The notes beneath the pieces are model-generated. The model was not told where the DNA came from and made no database searches. It saw only the letters and a list, made by a program, of their open reading frames with translations. 49,107 bases of DNA from Chitinispirillia bacterium (GTDB lineage Bacteria > Fibrobacterota > Chitinivibrionia > Chitinivibrionales > Chitinispirillaceae), in assembly GCA_009784115.1 (NCBI GenBank), contig WRCH01000009.1:1-49107 (forward strand). Direction: 5' to 3'. Of the stretch, positions 26,269 to 36,992 are shown piece by piece. Within the stretch, counting starts at the first letter, position 1; every line of letters begins with the position of its first letter. The position numbers were made by a program, and so were the translations under genes.

Positions 26269-27309
26269 TTAAACGCTGGTCGCGTTTGCCGCGTTTTTTA
26301 ACGATTCAAGTTCAGTTTTTAAACGTTTTACCTCTTTTAACAGATCAGGCAGCTCAGACATACAAGCCTCTATGCGCCTCATTGTCATAAAATCTCTCGC
26401 CGGATAACCGGTTATCTTAGCCTTGGGTTTTACATCTTTTGACACACCGGACTTGGCGCCTACAAACGAATCGTCGCCGATCTCAATATGCCCCACAAAC
26501 CCAACCTGCCCCGCGATAATAACACGTTCGCCTACACGGGTCGAACCGCTTATACCGGTCTGCGCCGCAATAGCGGTATTCGCGCCGATCTCAACATTAT
26601 GCGCAAGATGGATAAGATTATCAAGTTTAACGCCTTTACCGATGACAGTCGGCTCAAAATTCCCTCTGTCAATAGTAACACAAGCTCCGATCTCTGCTCC
26701 GTCTTCTATTATGACAATCCCAAAACAGGGAATGCGCACAAACTGCGCCCCCGATTTAGCGTTGCCGAATCCATCGCTTCCAATCACCGCGCCCGACTGT
26801 ATCAGCACATCAGACCCGATGATCGTACCGTAGCGGATCACCGCGCCGCTGTCGATACGCACGCTCTCTCCGATACGCGTACTGCGCTCAATCACACAGT
26901 TCGCGTCTATACGCGTATTAGCTCCGATATGTACATCAGCGCCGATAACCGTTCCCGGACCGATTGAAACGGAAGCGTCTATTTTAGCGGACGGATCAAC
27001 AAAAGCGCTCTTGTGAATCCCATCACCAAAGAGAGGGCTCGCATCCTCAAAAAGCTGAGCCGTAAGCGCATAGCCCAAATACGGATCGTCAACCTCAAGG
27101 CAGATCTTACCGGGAAACACGACGCCTTTTTTAACGATAACCGCACCCGCGCCGCTGCAATCTATCTGTTCTTTATACTTGGGATCAGAGAGAAAGGTTA
27201 TATCATCAACTTCAGCAAGTTTGGGGGAGGAGATACTTTTGATCTCAACATCCCCTTTACCTTCAGGAACCGCACTGCAAATTTTTGCCGCAATAAGAGA
27301 TAATTTCAC
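26269..27309 (-). CDS. lpxD: UDP-3-O-acylglucosamine N-acyltransferase
   Basis: Hexapeptide repeats, ITFLSDPKYKEQI, GFGNAKSGAQFVRIPCFGIVIIEDGAEIGACVTIDRG, NLIHLAHNVEIG. Confidence 0.95.
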   Translation of the reverse strand: MKLSLIAAKICSAVPEGKGDVEIKSISSPKLAEVDDITFLSDPKYKEQIDCSGAGAVIVKKGVVFPGKICLEVDDPYLGYALTAQLFEDASPLFGDGIHKSAFVDPSAKIDASVSIGPGTVIGADVHIGANTRIDANCVIERSTRIGESVRIDSGAVIRYGTIIGSDVLIQSGAVIGSDGFGNAKSGAQFVRIPCFGIVIIEDGAEIGACVTIDRGNFEPTVIGKGVKLDNLIHLAHNVEIGANTAIAAQTGISGSTRVGERVIIAGQVGFVGHIEIGDDSFVGAKSGVSKDVKPKAKITGYPARDFMTMRRIEACMSELPDLLKEVKRLKTELESLKNAANATSV

Positions 27310-27311
27310 TA

Positions 27312-27836
27312 CTACTTTTCCTTAGCTAATTGAGCAAGTACCCGATCTGTGAGATCATAGGACTGTTTAGCGAAGATAACTCCGCCGGCACGCCAATCAA
27401 ATATATAATCATACTGCTCATCGCGGGCGATTTTTTCGATAATCTTGTGAATTTTCTCTAATATCGGCTTGGTAAGTTCCTCATTTTTTGTAATGACTTC
27501 GCCTCTTTGACCAAACTTCTCCTGCAAAAACCGCTCATGCTGAATTATTCTCTGTCTGAGATCATCCTCAAGCGCTTTCTTGCGCTCCGCGCTCAAAAGA
27601 AGGCTCTGCTTCTCAAGCTGATCTCTTAGTTCTGTAATCTCTCTGGCTCTTTTTGAGGCTTCCTGCTCCCACTTCGCCACTTCCTTATTAAATCTGTCCT
27701 GCGCAACTTTTGTCCCTTCAAAGTTAGTAAATATTTTCTCTGAGTTGACATATCCAATTTTCATCTGCGCGGACGCTCCGCTAAGCGCCGCGGCAGCAAA
27801 GAAAAACAGCGCCGCCGCTTTAATTTTTCTAACCAT
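27312..27836 (-). CDS. OmpH/Skp family periplasmic chaperone
   Basis: MVRKIKAAALFFFAAAALSGASAQMKIGYVNSEKIFTNFEGTKVAQDRFNKEV...; start moved to ATG 27836 after aaggggg. Confidence 0.9.
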   Translation of the reverse strand: MVRKIKAAALFFFAAAALSGASAQMKIGYVNSEKIFTNFEGTKVAQDRFNKEVAKWEQEASKRAREITELRDQLEKQSLLLSAERKKALEDDLRQRIIQHERFLQEKFGQRGEVITKNEELTKPILEKIHKIIEKIARDEQYDYIFDWRAGGVIFAKQSYDLTDRVLAQLAKEK

Positions 27837-27877
27837 GAAAAACCCCCTTATCATATATTTTGTAAATAGTTTGCTCA

Positions 27878-30163
27878 CTAAAATCCACGATTCATAATAA
27901 TATGCCAGTTAAACCCATGCGGCTTATTACCGAGTTCTCTTTTGTTTAATGGATCAAGACCATACCCTACGTCAACTCCCATAACGCCGATCATCGGCAG
28001 GTTGATGCGCAAGCCTCCGCCTACGCCCCGGTAAAGATCGCTTAGGTCAATTTGGGAGATTTGAGGCCAAGTATTTCCCATATCCAAAAACATTCCAAGA
28101 TACATCGTCTGATCTACAATAGGATAACGAAGCGAAAGATTTGTGGCAAACATCGCTATACCATCCCCCATCGAACGGTTGCGGTATCCGCCGAACGCCC
28201 AGTCTGGATATCCCCTTATCATCGCGTCGCCGTACGCGCCGCCGCCGGTAAAAAGGTCGTTGCCGGAGATCGTGATCGTACTGCCGAGTCTGGTGATGGC
28301 GCCCATCTTTACCTCACTGCCAAAAACGAGCTTGCCCGGAAGCCTGAAATAGTGTTCATAGGAAGCTATTCCCTTAAGATATCTGTAGTCACCGCCGACA
28401 CCGCCGACCTCAGGCGTCAGGGTGAGGCGCGATCCCTCGTTAGGGAACAGCGGCATATCAAGATCATAGCGCTCTACATTAAAACGCACTTTACTCATAA
28501 GACCTGATTCTACAAGATGGAGATGTCCGAGAGTATCGTTAGACCTGCTGTTTTGCTCGCGGCTTAACTGATAGATCGTCTGAAAACGGAATTTATTATC
28601 CGGCCATGAGAGACGCGAGCGTCCCACGCCCACTCTGAACCCGTAGCTTAAAGTTGTATCTCTCTCGCCGCTCCAGTAGCTATAAATCTGCTGATCGCCG
28701 AACACCGTTCCCGTGAGCCACCAAGGGGTATCCCACGCCCAGGGTTCGGTGAAACTCACCATCCCAAGACGGCGGTAAGCGCCGTACTGCGCCTCAAACT
28801 TTAACTCCTGCCCCGCGCCGCGAAAGTTTGGAATAGCGGTAGAGAACGTACCGGTAAGCTTATCGTGATCACTGTAGGCGGCTCCGATAGTGAGCTGACC
28901 AATGTTATCTCTCTCTGTAATGTCAAACACAAGATCAATCGTGCCGTCGGGATTGGGGACGATATCCGGCACAATATTAGTGAAGTAGTTAAGACGGAAG
29001 ATATTCTGCTGGCTCTGCGCCATTAAAGATTGACGGTATCTCTGCCCCGGCATAAGCACTATTTCACGCCTGATGACTTTTTCCATTGTTTTGTTATTAC
29101 CGCGCACATCAATTTTACGCACTATCGCGGGGCGCCCCTCAAATACATCAAATACTATATCAATAGTATCGGCGTTCTCACCGCGGTACGAGCGCCGGTC
29201 GTCGAACCTCACCCACAGATACCCCTCTTCCCGATAGGCGCCCTCCATGTGGAACTTTGTCATCTCAAACTGACTCTTCCTGAAAGGCCGGCCCTTTGTA
29301 AGCGCCGACTTGGAAGCGAGAACATCCGAATCAACAATTCTGTTGCCTGCAAATGTGATGTCACCGGCGTAGTATCTGCGTCCTTCGCTTATGTCAATCT
29401 CAATAAAGATATTCCGTTTATCCTCAGAATACCAAACGCTGTCGCGCTCTATGGCGACGTCAAGAAAACCTCTCTCGTGATAGTGCATCATAAGCGTATC
29501 AAGGTGGGCGCGGTAGAGGTCTTTGTTAAAATCACCCGAACGCCACCAGCGGTTTTCTTTAGTTTTAAACCGCTTCTCAAGCCATCTGCGCGAAACATCT
29601 TCATTACCATTAAATACAATAGATTTTATTTTAACGCGCGGACCTTCTTTAATGTCGAACCTGACAATAGCGTTTCCTGGAACGCTGGTACGTATCACCT
29701 TAGCCTCAATCTCAGCTAAGTGATACCCCTTATCGGCATACATTTCAAACAGTTTCTGCCTGCTTGCGTGAAGCCCGGCGTCGCTGAGCGGTCTGTGGAG
29801 CCTTACGATCTCCGCTTTTTGGAGCGCTTTTCTCTTTATCTTTTTATTACCGTGAAACTCTGCTTTGTCTATAATAGGAAATTCGTCAATATCAAGCACA
29901 AGCGACACGCCCTCTTCGCTCTCCTCCTCCACAAAAAAATCTACCGAACGGAAGTTACCGGTTCTATGGAGACGGCGGATAGACTCCTGTATGTCTGATG
30001 GGGTAAAGGGCTGCCCTACTTTAAGTTCAATAGAATTTAAGACAGCTTCCTCAGTAGTAATTTCAAGTCCATCTATCCTTAAAGCATCAAGTACCCTTGC
30101 ATTGGGCGCAGCCGCAAAGAGAAGAATGAGAGCTGGGATAACGGCAAGAGAGATTTTTTTCAT
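27878..30163 (-). CDS. bamA: outer membrane protein assembly factor BamA
   Basis: POTRA-like repeats, GRRYYAGDITFAGNRIVDSDVL, C-terminal barrel ending in F; located next to skp/lpxD. Confidence 0.95.
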   Translation of the reverse strand: MKKISLAVIPALILLFAAAPNARVLDALRIDGLEITTEEAVLNSIELKVGQPFTPSDIQESIRRLHRTGNFRSVDFFVEEESEEGVSLVLDIDEFPIIDKAEFHGNKKIKRKALQKAEIVRLHRPLSDAGLHASRQKLFEMYADKGYHLAEIEAKVIRTSVPGNAIVRFDIKEGPRVKIKSIVFNGNEDVSRRWLEKRFKTKENRWWRSGDFNKDLYRAHLDTLMMHYHERGFLDVAIERDSVWYSEDKRNIFIEIDISEGRRYYAGDITFAGNRIVDSDVLASKSALTKGRPFRKSQFEMTKFHMEGAYREEGYLWVRFDDRRSYRGENADTIDIVFDVFEGRPAIVRKIDVRGNNKTMEKVIRREIVLMPGQRYRQSLMAQSQQNIFRLNYFTNIVPDIVPNPDGTIDLVFDITERDNIGQLTIGAAYSDHDKLTGTFSTAIPNFRGAGQELKFEAQYGAYRRLGMVSFTEPWAWDTPWWLTGTVFGDQQIYSYWSGERDTTLSYGFRVGVGRSRLSWPDNKFRFQTIYQLSREQNSRSNDTLGHLHLVESGLMSKVRFNVERYDLDMPLFPNEGSRLTLTPEVGGVGGDYRYLKGIASYEHYFRLPGKLVFGSEVKMGAITRLGSTITISGNDLFTGGGAYGDAMIRGYPDWAFGGYRNRSMGDGIAMFATNLSLRYPIVDQTMYLGMFLDMGNTWPQISQIDLSDLYRGVGGGLRINLPMIGVMGVDVGYGLDPLNKRELGNKPHGFNWHIIMNRGF

Positions 30164-30364
30164 CTTTTATTTAAACAAACCCTTCAATTAAAAACACAAA
30201 CCCTAAAAAACGCAGAAAACGCAAAAGCCTATTAAAATAATTCCACGCAGCCGGTAACTGCAAAACATACGGGATATCATCCCCGCCAATATTTTCGCTC
30301 GGGCGGACGAATTATTGATCTGTCGATTAAATATTATCCGCCATCCGCCGAAATCCCCAAATTC

Positions 30365-30414
30365 CCCCGGGTTAAAACCCGGGGCTACAATCTTGCACCC
30401 CTAAAGGGGTGCGG
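30365..30414. repeat. paired-hairpin repeat family P2, copy A (between bamA and clpC)
   Basis: cccccgggttaaaacccggggctacaatcttgcacccctaaaggggtgcgg. Confidence 0.9.
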
Positions 30415-30441
30415 AATGAAATGTTTAATTGATATCTCAAA

Positions 30442-32862
30442 TTAGCTTTTCTTGAAAACGATATGATCGTTTTCCGCCTCAAGCGTTATGGTATCACCGT
30501 CTTCAAATTTATTAAGCAAGAACTCCTCGGCCAGCGGGTCTTCTAAAGAGCGCTGGATTGAGCGGCGTAATGGCCTTGCTCCGAGCAATGGATCAAACCC
30601 GCCGTCTACAAGAAGTTTCTTGACCTCGGGGGTGAAAACGAGCTTAATGTTTCTATCCACAAGACGCTGCGCGACCTCCGCGAGCTGAATCTCAACAATC
30701 TGAGCTATCTCCTCTTTGCCAAGCGGGGTAAATACAATAGTCTCATCAACACGGTTTAAAAACTCAGGGTTAAAGATACGCTTGAGTTCGTCCATAACTT
30801 TGCTCTTCATCGCCTCATAATTTGAGGCGTCATTTGTTCTGCCAAAACCAACGGCGCCCGTCTTCTTAACATCGCGGGTACCGGCGTTTGAGGTCATTAT
30901 GATTATCGTATTTTTAAAATTAACGTGACGTCCGTAAGAGTCGGTAAGCACACCGTCGTCAAGTATCTGCAAAAGCAGATTGAAAACGTCGGGATGCGCT
31001 TTCTCAATCTCGTCAAGCAAAATTACCGAGTAAGGCTTCTTGCGGATCTTTTCGGTAAGCTGACCGCCCTCCTCGTAGCCAACATATCCCGGTGGCGCCC
31101 CAACAAGACGGGAGACCGCAAACTTTTCCATGTATTCAGACATATCAATACGCACAAGCGCGTCTTCGGTATCAAAAAGCGACTGCGCAAGCGCCTTGGC
31201 AAGCTCCGTTTTGCCAACCCCTGTAGGCCCAAGAAAAATGAACGACGCAATAGGGCGGCGCATATTGTGAAGCCCGGCGCGCGAACGCCTGATACTTCTC
31301 GCGACAGCGCTCAGCGCCTCATCCTGACCAATAACACGCCGGCGCAGCTCATCCTCAAGATGCACGATCTTCTTTGTCTCCTCTTCGGCAAGCCGCGCGA
31401 GAGGGATGCCTGTCATTGTTGCGATAACTTCGGTAATAATCGTCTCATCTACAAGAAGCCGCTCTTCAGCCTTAGACTTGCGCCACAGAGCTTTTCTTTC
31501 TAAAAGCGTACCTTTTAATTTTTCCTGTTTGTCGCGAAGTTTCGCGGCGCGCTCAAACTCCTGCTGCTCTACGGCGCGCTCCTTATCCTTTACCACATCG
31601 GAGATCTCTTTCTCCATATCGCGAATCTCCGTTGGAATCTCCATGCTTGAAAGACGCTTTCTCGCGCCCGCCTCATCAATAACGTCAATCGCCTTATCCG
31701 GCAGAAAACGATCTGAAATATAACGCTCCGATAGCTTCACGGCGGAGTCTATAGCTTTATCGGTATAGGTAACTTTGTGATGCTCCTCATAATTGTGGCG
31801 CAGTCCGCCGAGTATCTGAATCGTCTCCGCGACATTCGGCGGATCAACCATAATAGTCTGAAACCGGCGGGCAAGCGCTCCGTCCTTTTCTATATATTTA
31901 CGGTACTCATCCAGAGTAGTAGCGCCAACGCACTGAATCTCCCCGCGTGAAAGCGCAGGCTTAAAAATATTTGAGGCGTCAAGACTTCCCTCTGAACCGC
32001 CCGCCCCCACGATGGTGTGCAATTCATCAATAAATATTATGATATTTTCATTCTTTTGAAGCTCGACCATTAGAGCCTTAAGCCGCTCCTCAAACTGACC
32101 GCGGTATTTTGTCCCGGCAACCATAGAGGCCATGTCAAGATTAATAACCCGCTTGTTTTCAAGCACCTGCGGGATATTTTTTTCGATGATTTTTTGCGCC
32201 AATCCCTCAACAATAGCCGTCTTTCCAATACCCGGCTCACCGATAAGTACCGGATTATTCTTTTTGCGGCGGCTTAAAATCTGTACGACCCTTTCGATCT
32301 CTTTCTCTCTTCCGATCACCGGGTCAAGTTTATTTTCGCGCGCCATAGCGGTAAGATCACGGCCAAAATGATCTAAAAACGGCGTTTTGCTCTTCTCTTT
32401 AGGAGCGCTGGCGTTTGATTCCCCCCCCCGCAGAACTCTGCCGATCTCCTCTTTCACCCGCTCATAGTCAAGCCCGGCGCTCGCGAGCGCGTTAGCCGCC
32501 GCGGACTCGGTATCTTTCATAAGCGCTAACAGCAGATGCTCTGTACCGATATATTTATGAGACATGGAGCGCGCCTCATTAGCCGCGATCTCAAGCACTT
32601 TTTTCGCCCGCGGGGTAAAGGGAAGCATCTGCCCCAAAGTCATCATCCCGCCGGTGGAGGTTATGGCTTTCTCTATACTTGATGTGAGCTCATCAAGATC
32701 AATGCCCATGCTGCGCATGACGGCAACCGCTACGCCGTCGCCCTCTTTAATGAGGCCGAGGAGCAGATGCTCCGTGCCCACATAGTCATTGCCAAGCCTC
32801 ACCGACTCTTCTCTGGCGATCTGCATCACTTTTTTGACGCGGTCAGTAAACATCCCGTTCAT
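30442..32862 (-). CDS. clpC: ATP-dependent Clp protease ATP-binding subunit ClpC
   Basis: N-domain [34 protein letters not shown], two Walker A motifs ([27 protein letters not shown]), UVR-like middle region [16 protein letters not shown]. Confidence 0.97.
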   Translation of the reverse strand: MNGMFTDRVKKVMQIAREESVRLGNDYVGTEHLLLGLIKEGDGVAVAVMRSMGIDLDELTSSIEKAITSTGGMMTLGQMLPFTPRAKKVLEIAANEARSMSHKYIGTEHLLLALMKDTESAAANALASAGLDYERVKEEIGRVLRGGESNASAPKEKSKTPFLDHFGRDLTAMARENKLDPVIGREKEIERVVQILSRRKKNNPVLIGEPGIGKTAIVEGLAQKIIEKNIPQVLENKRVINLDMASMVAGTKYRGQFEERLKALMVELQKNENIIIFIDELHTIVGAGGSEGSLDASNIFKPALSRGEIQCVGATTLDEYRKYIEKDGALARRFQTIMVDPPNVAETIQILGGLRHNYEEHHKVTYTDKAIDSAVKLSERYISDRFLPDKAIDVIDEAGARKRLSSMEIPTEIRDMEKEISDVVKDKERAVEQQEFERAAKLRDKQEKLKGTLLERKALWRKSKAEERLLVDETIITEVIATMTGIPLARLAEEETKKIVHLEDELRRRVIGQDEALSAVARSIRRSRAGLHNMRRPIASFIFLGPTGVGKTELAKALAQSLFDTEDALVRIDMSEYMEKFAVSRLVGAPPGYVGYEEGGQLTEKIRKKPYSVILLDEIEKAHPDVFNLLLQILDDGVLTDSYGRHVNFKNTIIIMTSNAGTRDVKKTGAVGFGRTNDASNYEAMKSKVMDELKRIFNPEFLNRVDETIVFTPLGKEEIAQIVEIQLAEVAQRLVDRNIKLVFTPEVKKLLVDGGFDPLLGARPLRRSIQRSLEDPLAEEFLLNKFEDGDTITLEAENDHIVFKKS

Positions 32863-32877
32863 TATTCAGCTCTTCCT

Positions 32878-32928
32878 CCAGGGGTTGAAACCCCTGGTTA
32901 CAGATATGGCATCCCTTCGGGATGCGGA
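32878..32928. repeat. paired-hairpin repeat family P2, copy B (between clpC and mcsB)
   Basis: ccaggggttgaaacccctggttacagatatggcatcccttcgggatgcgg. Confidence 0.9.
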
Positions 32929-32947
32929 AAAAATATAATTCTAAATG

Positions 32948-34051
32948 TTATCGAACGCCCTTGCTTCTTTTCTTCTTTGTGAGCAAATTTCTAACCAAAT
33001 TTGCCCGCGAAATATCCAAATCCATCTCTACCTCTTCCAAACTGCGGTGAATATGCAGATGCGCGGGCATGCAAATCATAATCATCTTGTTTATCTCCTC
33101 CGCGTTTATCTCGCCGTAAATCCCGCATTCAGCTCCAAGCCTGAGCGCGCTTGTCAGATTGAGAAGTTCTGTAAACGACAATGTTCTCGCGTGAGTAAGA
33201 ATCCCAAGCGATCTGAAAACCTTGTCGCTGAGTTCAAGATGCGCGTCTCTTAAAAGCCGCTCCCGCGCTTTGCGCTCATGGGAGACCACCTCGCGTATAA
33301 CTTTTTCGGTAGACTCAATAAACTCCTCTTCGCGCGCCCCCATGGTGGCCTGATTGGAGAGCTGGAAAAAGTTGCCCGCAATCTCAGAATTCTCCCCAAA
33401 AAAACCGCGCGTAGAGACTCCCATCTGACTTGCGCCCTGCAGTACCGCGTCAACCGTCTTTGTAAGCACAAGTCCCGGCAGATGCAAAAGACAGGAGACA
33501 CGCAAACCCGTCCCGCAGTTTGTAGGACAGGAGGTGAGAAACCCTAAACGCCCGTCGTAAGCGTATTTTAGATATCTGCCGATATAATCATCCAAGCGGT
33601 CGATCTGATGAAAAATCTCAAACGTACGGAAACCTGAGTCCATCCCCTGTAACCGCAGATGATCCTCTTCATTTATCATAACACTAACGCGCCGCTGATT
33701 CTCGCTTGCGACTCCCCTCTCACCTTCCGCGTGCAAAAGGTCTACACTCACAAGCCGCTCTTCAATAAGAAACTGCTGTTCAAGCGCGCGCAAGCGGCCG
33801 AACTTGACAATTTCAAATTCTGAACCAAAAAGCCTTGGCGGCACCGAGGCCATTACCGCCGACACTTCGCCGAAAACTCTCTGCTTCTCCCGTGCGGGAG
33901 CAAAACGCGGAAACTTGCGCCCCTCAAGATTTCGCGCAAGACGTACCCGTGTAGAGATAACAACATCGCTGCTGGGACCGCCGCTATGAAACCATACCGG
34001 TAATTGACCGTAAAGATTTAACCCCCGGCCGCGCCGTTTTACACCGCTCAT
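32948..34051 (-). CDS. mcsB: protein arginine kinase McsB
   Basis: Phosphagen kinase motifs VVISTRVRLARNLEGRKFP, TSCPTNCGTGLRVSCLLHLPGL, NQATMGAREEEFIE; next to mcsA and clpC. Confidence 0.95.
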   Translation of the reverse strand: MSGVKRRGRGLNLYGQLPVWFHSGGPSSDVVISTRVRLARNLEGRKFPRFAPAREKQRVFGEVSAVMASVPPRLFGSEFEIVKFGRLRALEQQFLIEERLVSVDLLHAEGERGVASENQRRVSVMINEEDHLRLQGMDSGFRTFEIFHQIDRLDDYIGRYLKYAYDGRLGFLTSCPTNCGTGLRVSCLLHLPGLVLTKTVDAVLQGASQMGVSTRGFFGENSEIAGNFFQLSNQATMGAREEEFIESTEKVIREVVSHERKARERLLRDAHLELSDKVFRSLGILTHARTLSFTELLNLTSALRLGAECGIYGEINAEEINKMIMICMPAHLHIHRSLEEVEMDLDISRANLVRNLLTKKKRSKGVR

Positions 34052-34524
34052 TTAACTTCCTGTTTTAGGTGGTATATCGCGTCTCTTAACTGCGCGGCCT
34101 CTTCGAACTGTTCATTTTTGACGGCAATATCAAGATCACTTTTTAACTGCTTAAGATTTTGGACGCCTCTGTTCTCCATCGCCTTAAACACCCCGTACTT
34201 TTTACCCTTATGCTTTGTGCTTCCGTGAACCTGCAGCATAATTTTTGTAATTGCCGCCTCAAAAGCGTTGTAGCACTCCGCACACCCAAGCCGGCCCACA
34301 GAGCGAAACATAGAGAGTTTGAGCGAACACTTGGGACACAGAACCTCTTCCTCAAGCTCCTCCAGGGTGACCTCTGTCTGCCCGTCGCCGTTCTCTCCAA
34401 GCGTAATTCCGCGCTTGGCGGCGCACTCTTCGCAGAGGTGAAAGGTCTGCGACTGATTCTGCATAATATGCGTGAGATGAACTATAGCCGGATTTACTCC
34501 GCAATCTTCGCACTTCTTATCCAT
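34048..34524 (-). CDS. mcsA: McsA-like zinc-finger/UVR activator protein
   Basis: CxxC pairs CEDC, CEEC, CPKC, CAEC and C-terminal UVR motif LKSDLDIAVKNEQFEEAAQLRDAIYHLK. Confidence 0.93.
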   Translation of the reverse strand: MDKKCEDCGVNPAIVHLTHIMQNQSQTFHLCEECAAKRGITLGENGDGQTEVTLEELEEEVLCPKCSLKLSMFRSVGRLGCAECYNAFEAAITKIMLQVHGSTKHKGKKYGVFKAMENRGVQNLKQLKSDLDIAVKNEQFEEAAQLRDAIYHLKQEVK

Positions 34525-34791
34525 TTTTTACTAACCCTTTTATTTCAGCTTTTTATGGAAATTAAGCATAATATATAAAAATACTAAATGCGTAAGGTGT
34601 ATATAAAGTAATTATATGGAATTGCTAATTACGGATGTTTTTGGGGGATGCGGTGTGCTGGGTATATCAGGTTAAAAATGCTCATTGAATTCATCTATAG
34701 AGATATGATTCTTGTCCCATAGTGTAGACAATGTGTTAAGCCTTATAGTAAAATTTATAAAATCATTGTTTAATGACAGGGGGTTAAAGTA

Positions 34792-34932
34792 ATGGGTAAG
34801 AAAACATTAAGGCGTGAGTACAGCAAGGAGTTCAAGGCTGAAGCGGTTGCGCTTGTGCGTAAAGGGGAGAAGCCAACATATTTTCGTTTTTCATTTTTGC
34901 GAAATTGTATATTATACTGGTGTGCGGCATAA
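34792..34932 (+). pseudogene. 5' remnant of an IS3-type transposase OrfA
   Basis: MGKKTLRREYSKEFKAEAVALVRKGEK typical OrfA N-terminus, then unrelated; stops at a TAA inside palindrome P1 copy 3. Confidence 0.7.
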
Positions 34933-35005
34933 ATTGACACTGCGCCGCACGCAGCTGCACGTAGGGCCGTGAGGCTGCTTAGCGGCACAGTGTCAATTTA
35001 TGCCG
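34925..35005. repeat. palindromic repeat family P1, copy 3
   Basis: CGGCATAAATTGACACTGCGCCGC and reverse complement of right arm CGGCATAAATTGACACTGTGCCGC (1 mismatch over 24); TATACTG flanks on both sides (tatactggtgtg / ttagtcagtata). Confidence 0.93.
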
Positions 35006-35083
35006 TTAGTCAGTATATAAAGCTATTGGCTTCCATAGACGGGATTAGACGTCAAAAAATAAAAATGTTTCGGAGATCTTTTA

Positions 35084-36973
35084 ATGGCTTTCGTAAATAA
35101 CATATACAACACTAATTTTCTTGAATACGCATCCTACGTAATAAAAGACCGGGCGATCCCGCACGTTGACGACGGTTTAAAACCGGTACAGCGGCGCATT
35201 TTGCACACGCTTTTTGAAGTGGATGACGGTAAATTCCACAAAGTCGCCAATGTTGTGGGTCAGTGCATGAAGTATCATCCGCATGGAGACGCCTCTATCG
35301 GGGATGCGCTTGTAACATTGTCTAATAAGAATCTGTTTATTGATCAGCAAGGTAACTTTGGCAATATTTTTACCGGTGACCCAGCCTCGGCTGTACGTTA
35401 CATTGAATGCCGTCTCTCTCCGCTTGCGAGAGAGGCTCTGTTCAATCCTGAGATCACTGAATTTGTTGACTCTTACGACGGCCGTAACCGTGAACCTGTC
35501 ACCCTGCCCTCAAAACTTCCGGTGCTGCTCGCTCTTGGCGCGGAGGGTATCGCGGTGGGTATGGCGACAAAAATTCTGCCCCATAACTTAATAGAACTTA
35601 TGGAAGCGCAGGTCGTTTTCTTAAGAGGAAATTCGTTTACGATTTATCCCGATTTTCCAACAGGCGGATTTGCGGATGTTTCAGAGTATGACGATGGCAA
35701 CGGTAAAGTGCTTTTAAGAGCAAAGCTTGACATAAGTGACCCCAAGCGTATTGTCATAAGGGAGCTGCCTTACGGTTCCACCACAGAATCTATTATTGAC
35801 TCTATCGAAGCCGCAACCCGTAAAGGTAAACTTAAAGTAGCGGGAATAAGCGATTTTACAGCCGAAAATGTAGAAATCGAGGTAAGGCTCGCGCGCGGGG
35901 TTCACACACAGGATACGGTAGACGCGCTATATGCGTTTACAGATTGTGAATCATCCGCATCAGTCAACCTTATGGTAATTAAGGATGAGAAGCCTGTTGT
36001 GATGACAGTGACGCAAGTCATTCAGCATAACTCCGAAAAACTTGTTGAGATACTGAAAGCGGAGCTTAAACTTGAAGAGCAAAAACTAAAAGATAGACTG
36101 CACGCAAAAACGCTTGAGCAGATTTTTATTGAAAATCGCGTCTATAAGAAAATCGAAGATGAGAAAACTTCCGACGGCGTAGTTAAAGCGGTGTTTGACG
36201 GACTCAAACCTTTTCAAAAACTGATTAAAAGAGAAGTTGTCAAAGATGACATTGACACACTGTTAAAAATTCCTATCAGACGCATCTCCCTTTACGACAT
36301 CAACCGCGCGAAAAAAGAGATGAAGGAGATTAACGACAGGCTCAAGGAGATAAAGCAGGCTCTTGGCGCAATTGTCGAATATACAATAGAGTTTTTGGAA
36401 AAAATCATCGAAAAATACCGTAATTTACACCCGCGGCGTACAGAGCTTATCTCATTTAAAAAGGTTGACGTGAGAGAAGCCGCGCAGCGTAATCTAAAAT
36501 TACGTTATGATAAAGATACCGGTTATCTCGGGCATGAGGTAAACGGCAATGTGCTTTTTGATGTCTCTCAATACGATAGGGTTCTTGTCATAAGAAAAGG
36601 CGGAGCTTACTCTGTAATAGATGTGCCTGAGAAGTTATTCGTTGACAAAGGGATGCTTTACTGCGGGTTTGTGGATAAAGATCTCATATTCAACGTAATT
36701 TACAGAGACGATAAAACAAAATTCCCCTATATAAAGCGGTTCAAGATTGAGCAGTTTATCCTGAATAAAGGCTATACCATTGTGCCTGATGACTGTACTT
36801 TACTGCGTCTCACCACAGACTCAGAGGCGGTGGTAACAATAGATTACAAACCTCAGCCGCGCCTAAAGAAACTTGAAGATAGTTTTTCTGTTAAAAACTA
36901 TCTTGTCAAAGGTGTAAAAGCGGGCGGGGTGAGACTTTCTAATAAAGAGATGAAATCGCTCAAGATGTCGTGA
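35084..36973 (+). CDS. type IIA topoisomerase subunit A (topoisomerase IV / ParC-like)
   Basis: YASYVIKDRAIPHVDDGLKPVQRRILHTLFE, YHPHGDASIGDAL, QGNFGNIFTGDPASAVRYIECRLSPLA (catalytic Tyr). Confidence 0.92.
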   Translation: MAFVNNIYNTNFLEYASYVIKDRAIPHVDDGLKPVQRRILHTLFEVDDGKFHKVANVVGQCMKYHPHGDASIGDALVTLSNKNLFIDQQGNFGNIFTGDPASAVRYIECRLSPLAREALFNPEITEFVDSYDGRNREPVTLPSKLPVLLALGAEGIAVGMATKILPHNLIELMEAQVVFLRGNSFTIYPDFPTGGFADVSEYDDGNGKVLLRAKLDISDPKRIVIRELPYGSTTESIIDSIEAATRKGKLKVAGISDFTAENVEIEVRLARGVHTQDTVDALYAFTDCESSASVNLMVIKDEKPVVMTVTQVIQHNSEKLVEILKAELKLEEQKLKDRLHAKTLEQIFIENRVYKKIEDEKTSDGVVKAVFDGLKPFQKLIKREVVKDDIDTLLKIPIRRISLYDINRAKKEMKEINDRLKEIKQALGAIVEYTIEFLEKIIEKYRNLHPRRTELISFKKVDVREAAQRNLKLRYDKDTGYLGHEVNGNVLFDVSQYDRVLVIRKGGAYSVIDVPEKLFVDKGMLYCGFVDKDLIFNVIYRDDKTKFPYIKRFKIEQFILNKGYTIVPDDCTLLRLTTDSEAVVTIDYKPQPRLKKLEDSFSVKNYLVKGVKAGGVRLSNKEMKSLKMS

Positions 36974-36992
36974 CTTGTTTAAAAAACAAAAA

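Noticed and set aside
29030-29719. 229-aa antisense ORF over bamA
   Set aside because: Shadow ORF opposite bamA with no recognisable domain.
32767-32982. ORF 32767..32982 encoding PPGVETPGYRYGIPSGCGKN
   Set aside because: Translation of the P2 paired-hairpin repeat; not a real protein.
34770-34988. 72-aa minus-strand ORF
   Set aside because: Spans the IS relic and half of palindrome P1; no RBS or domain support.
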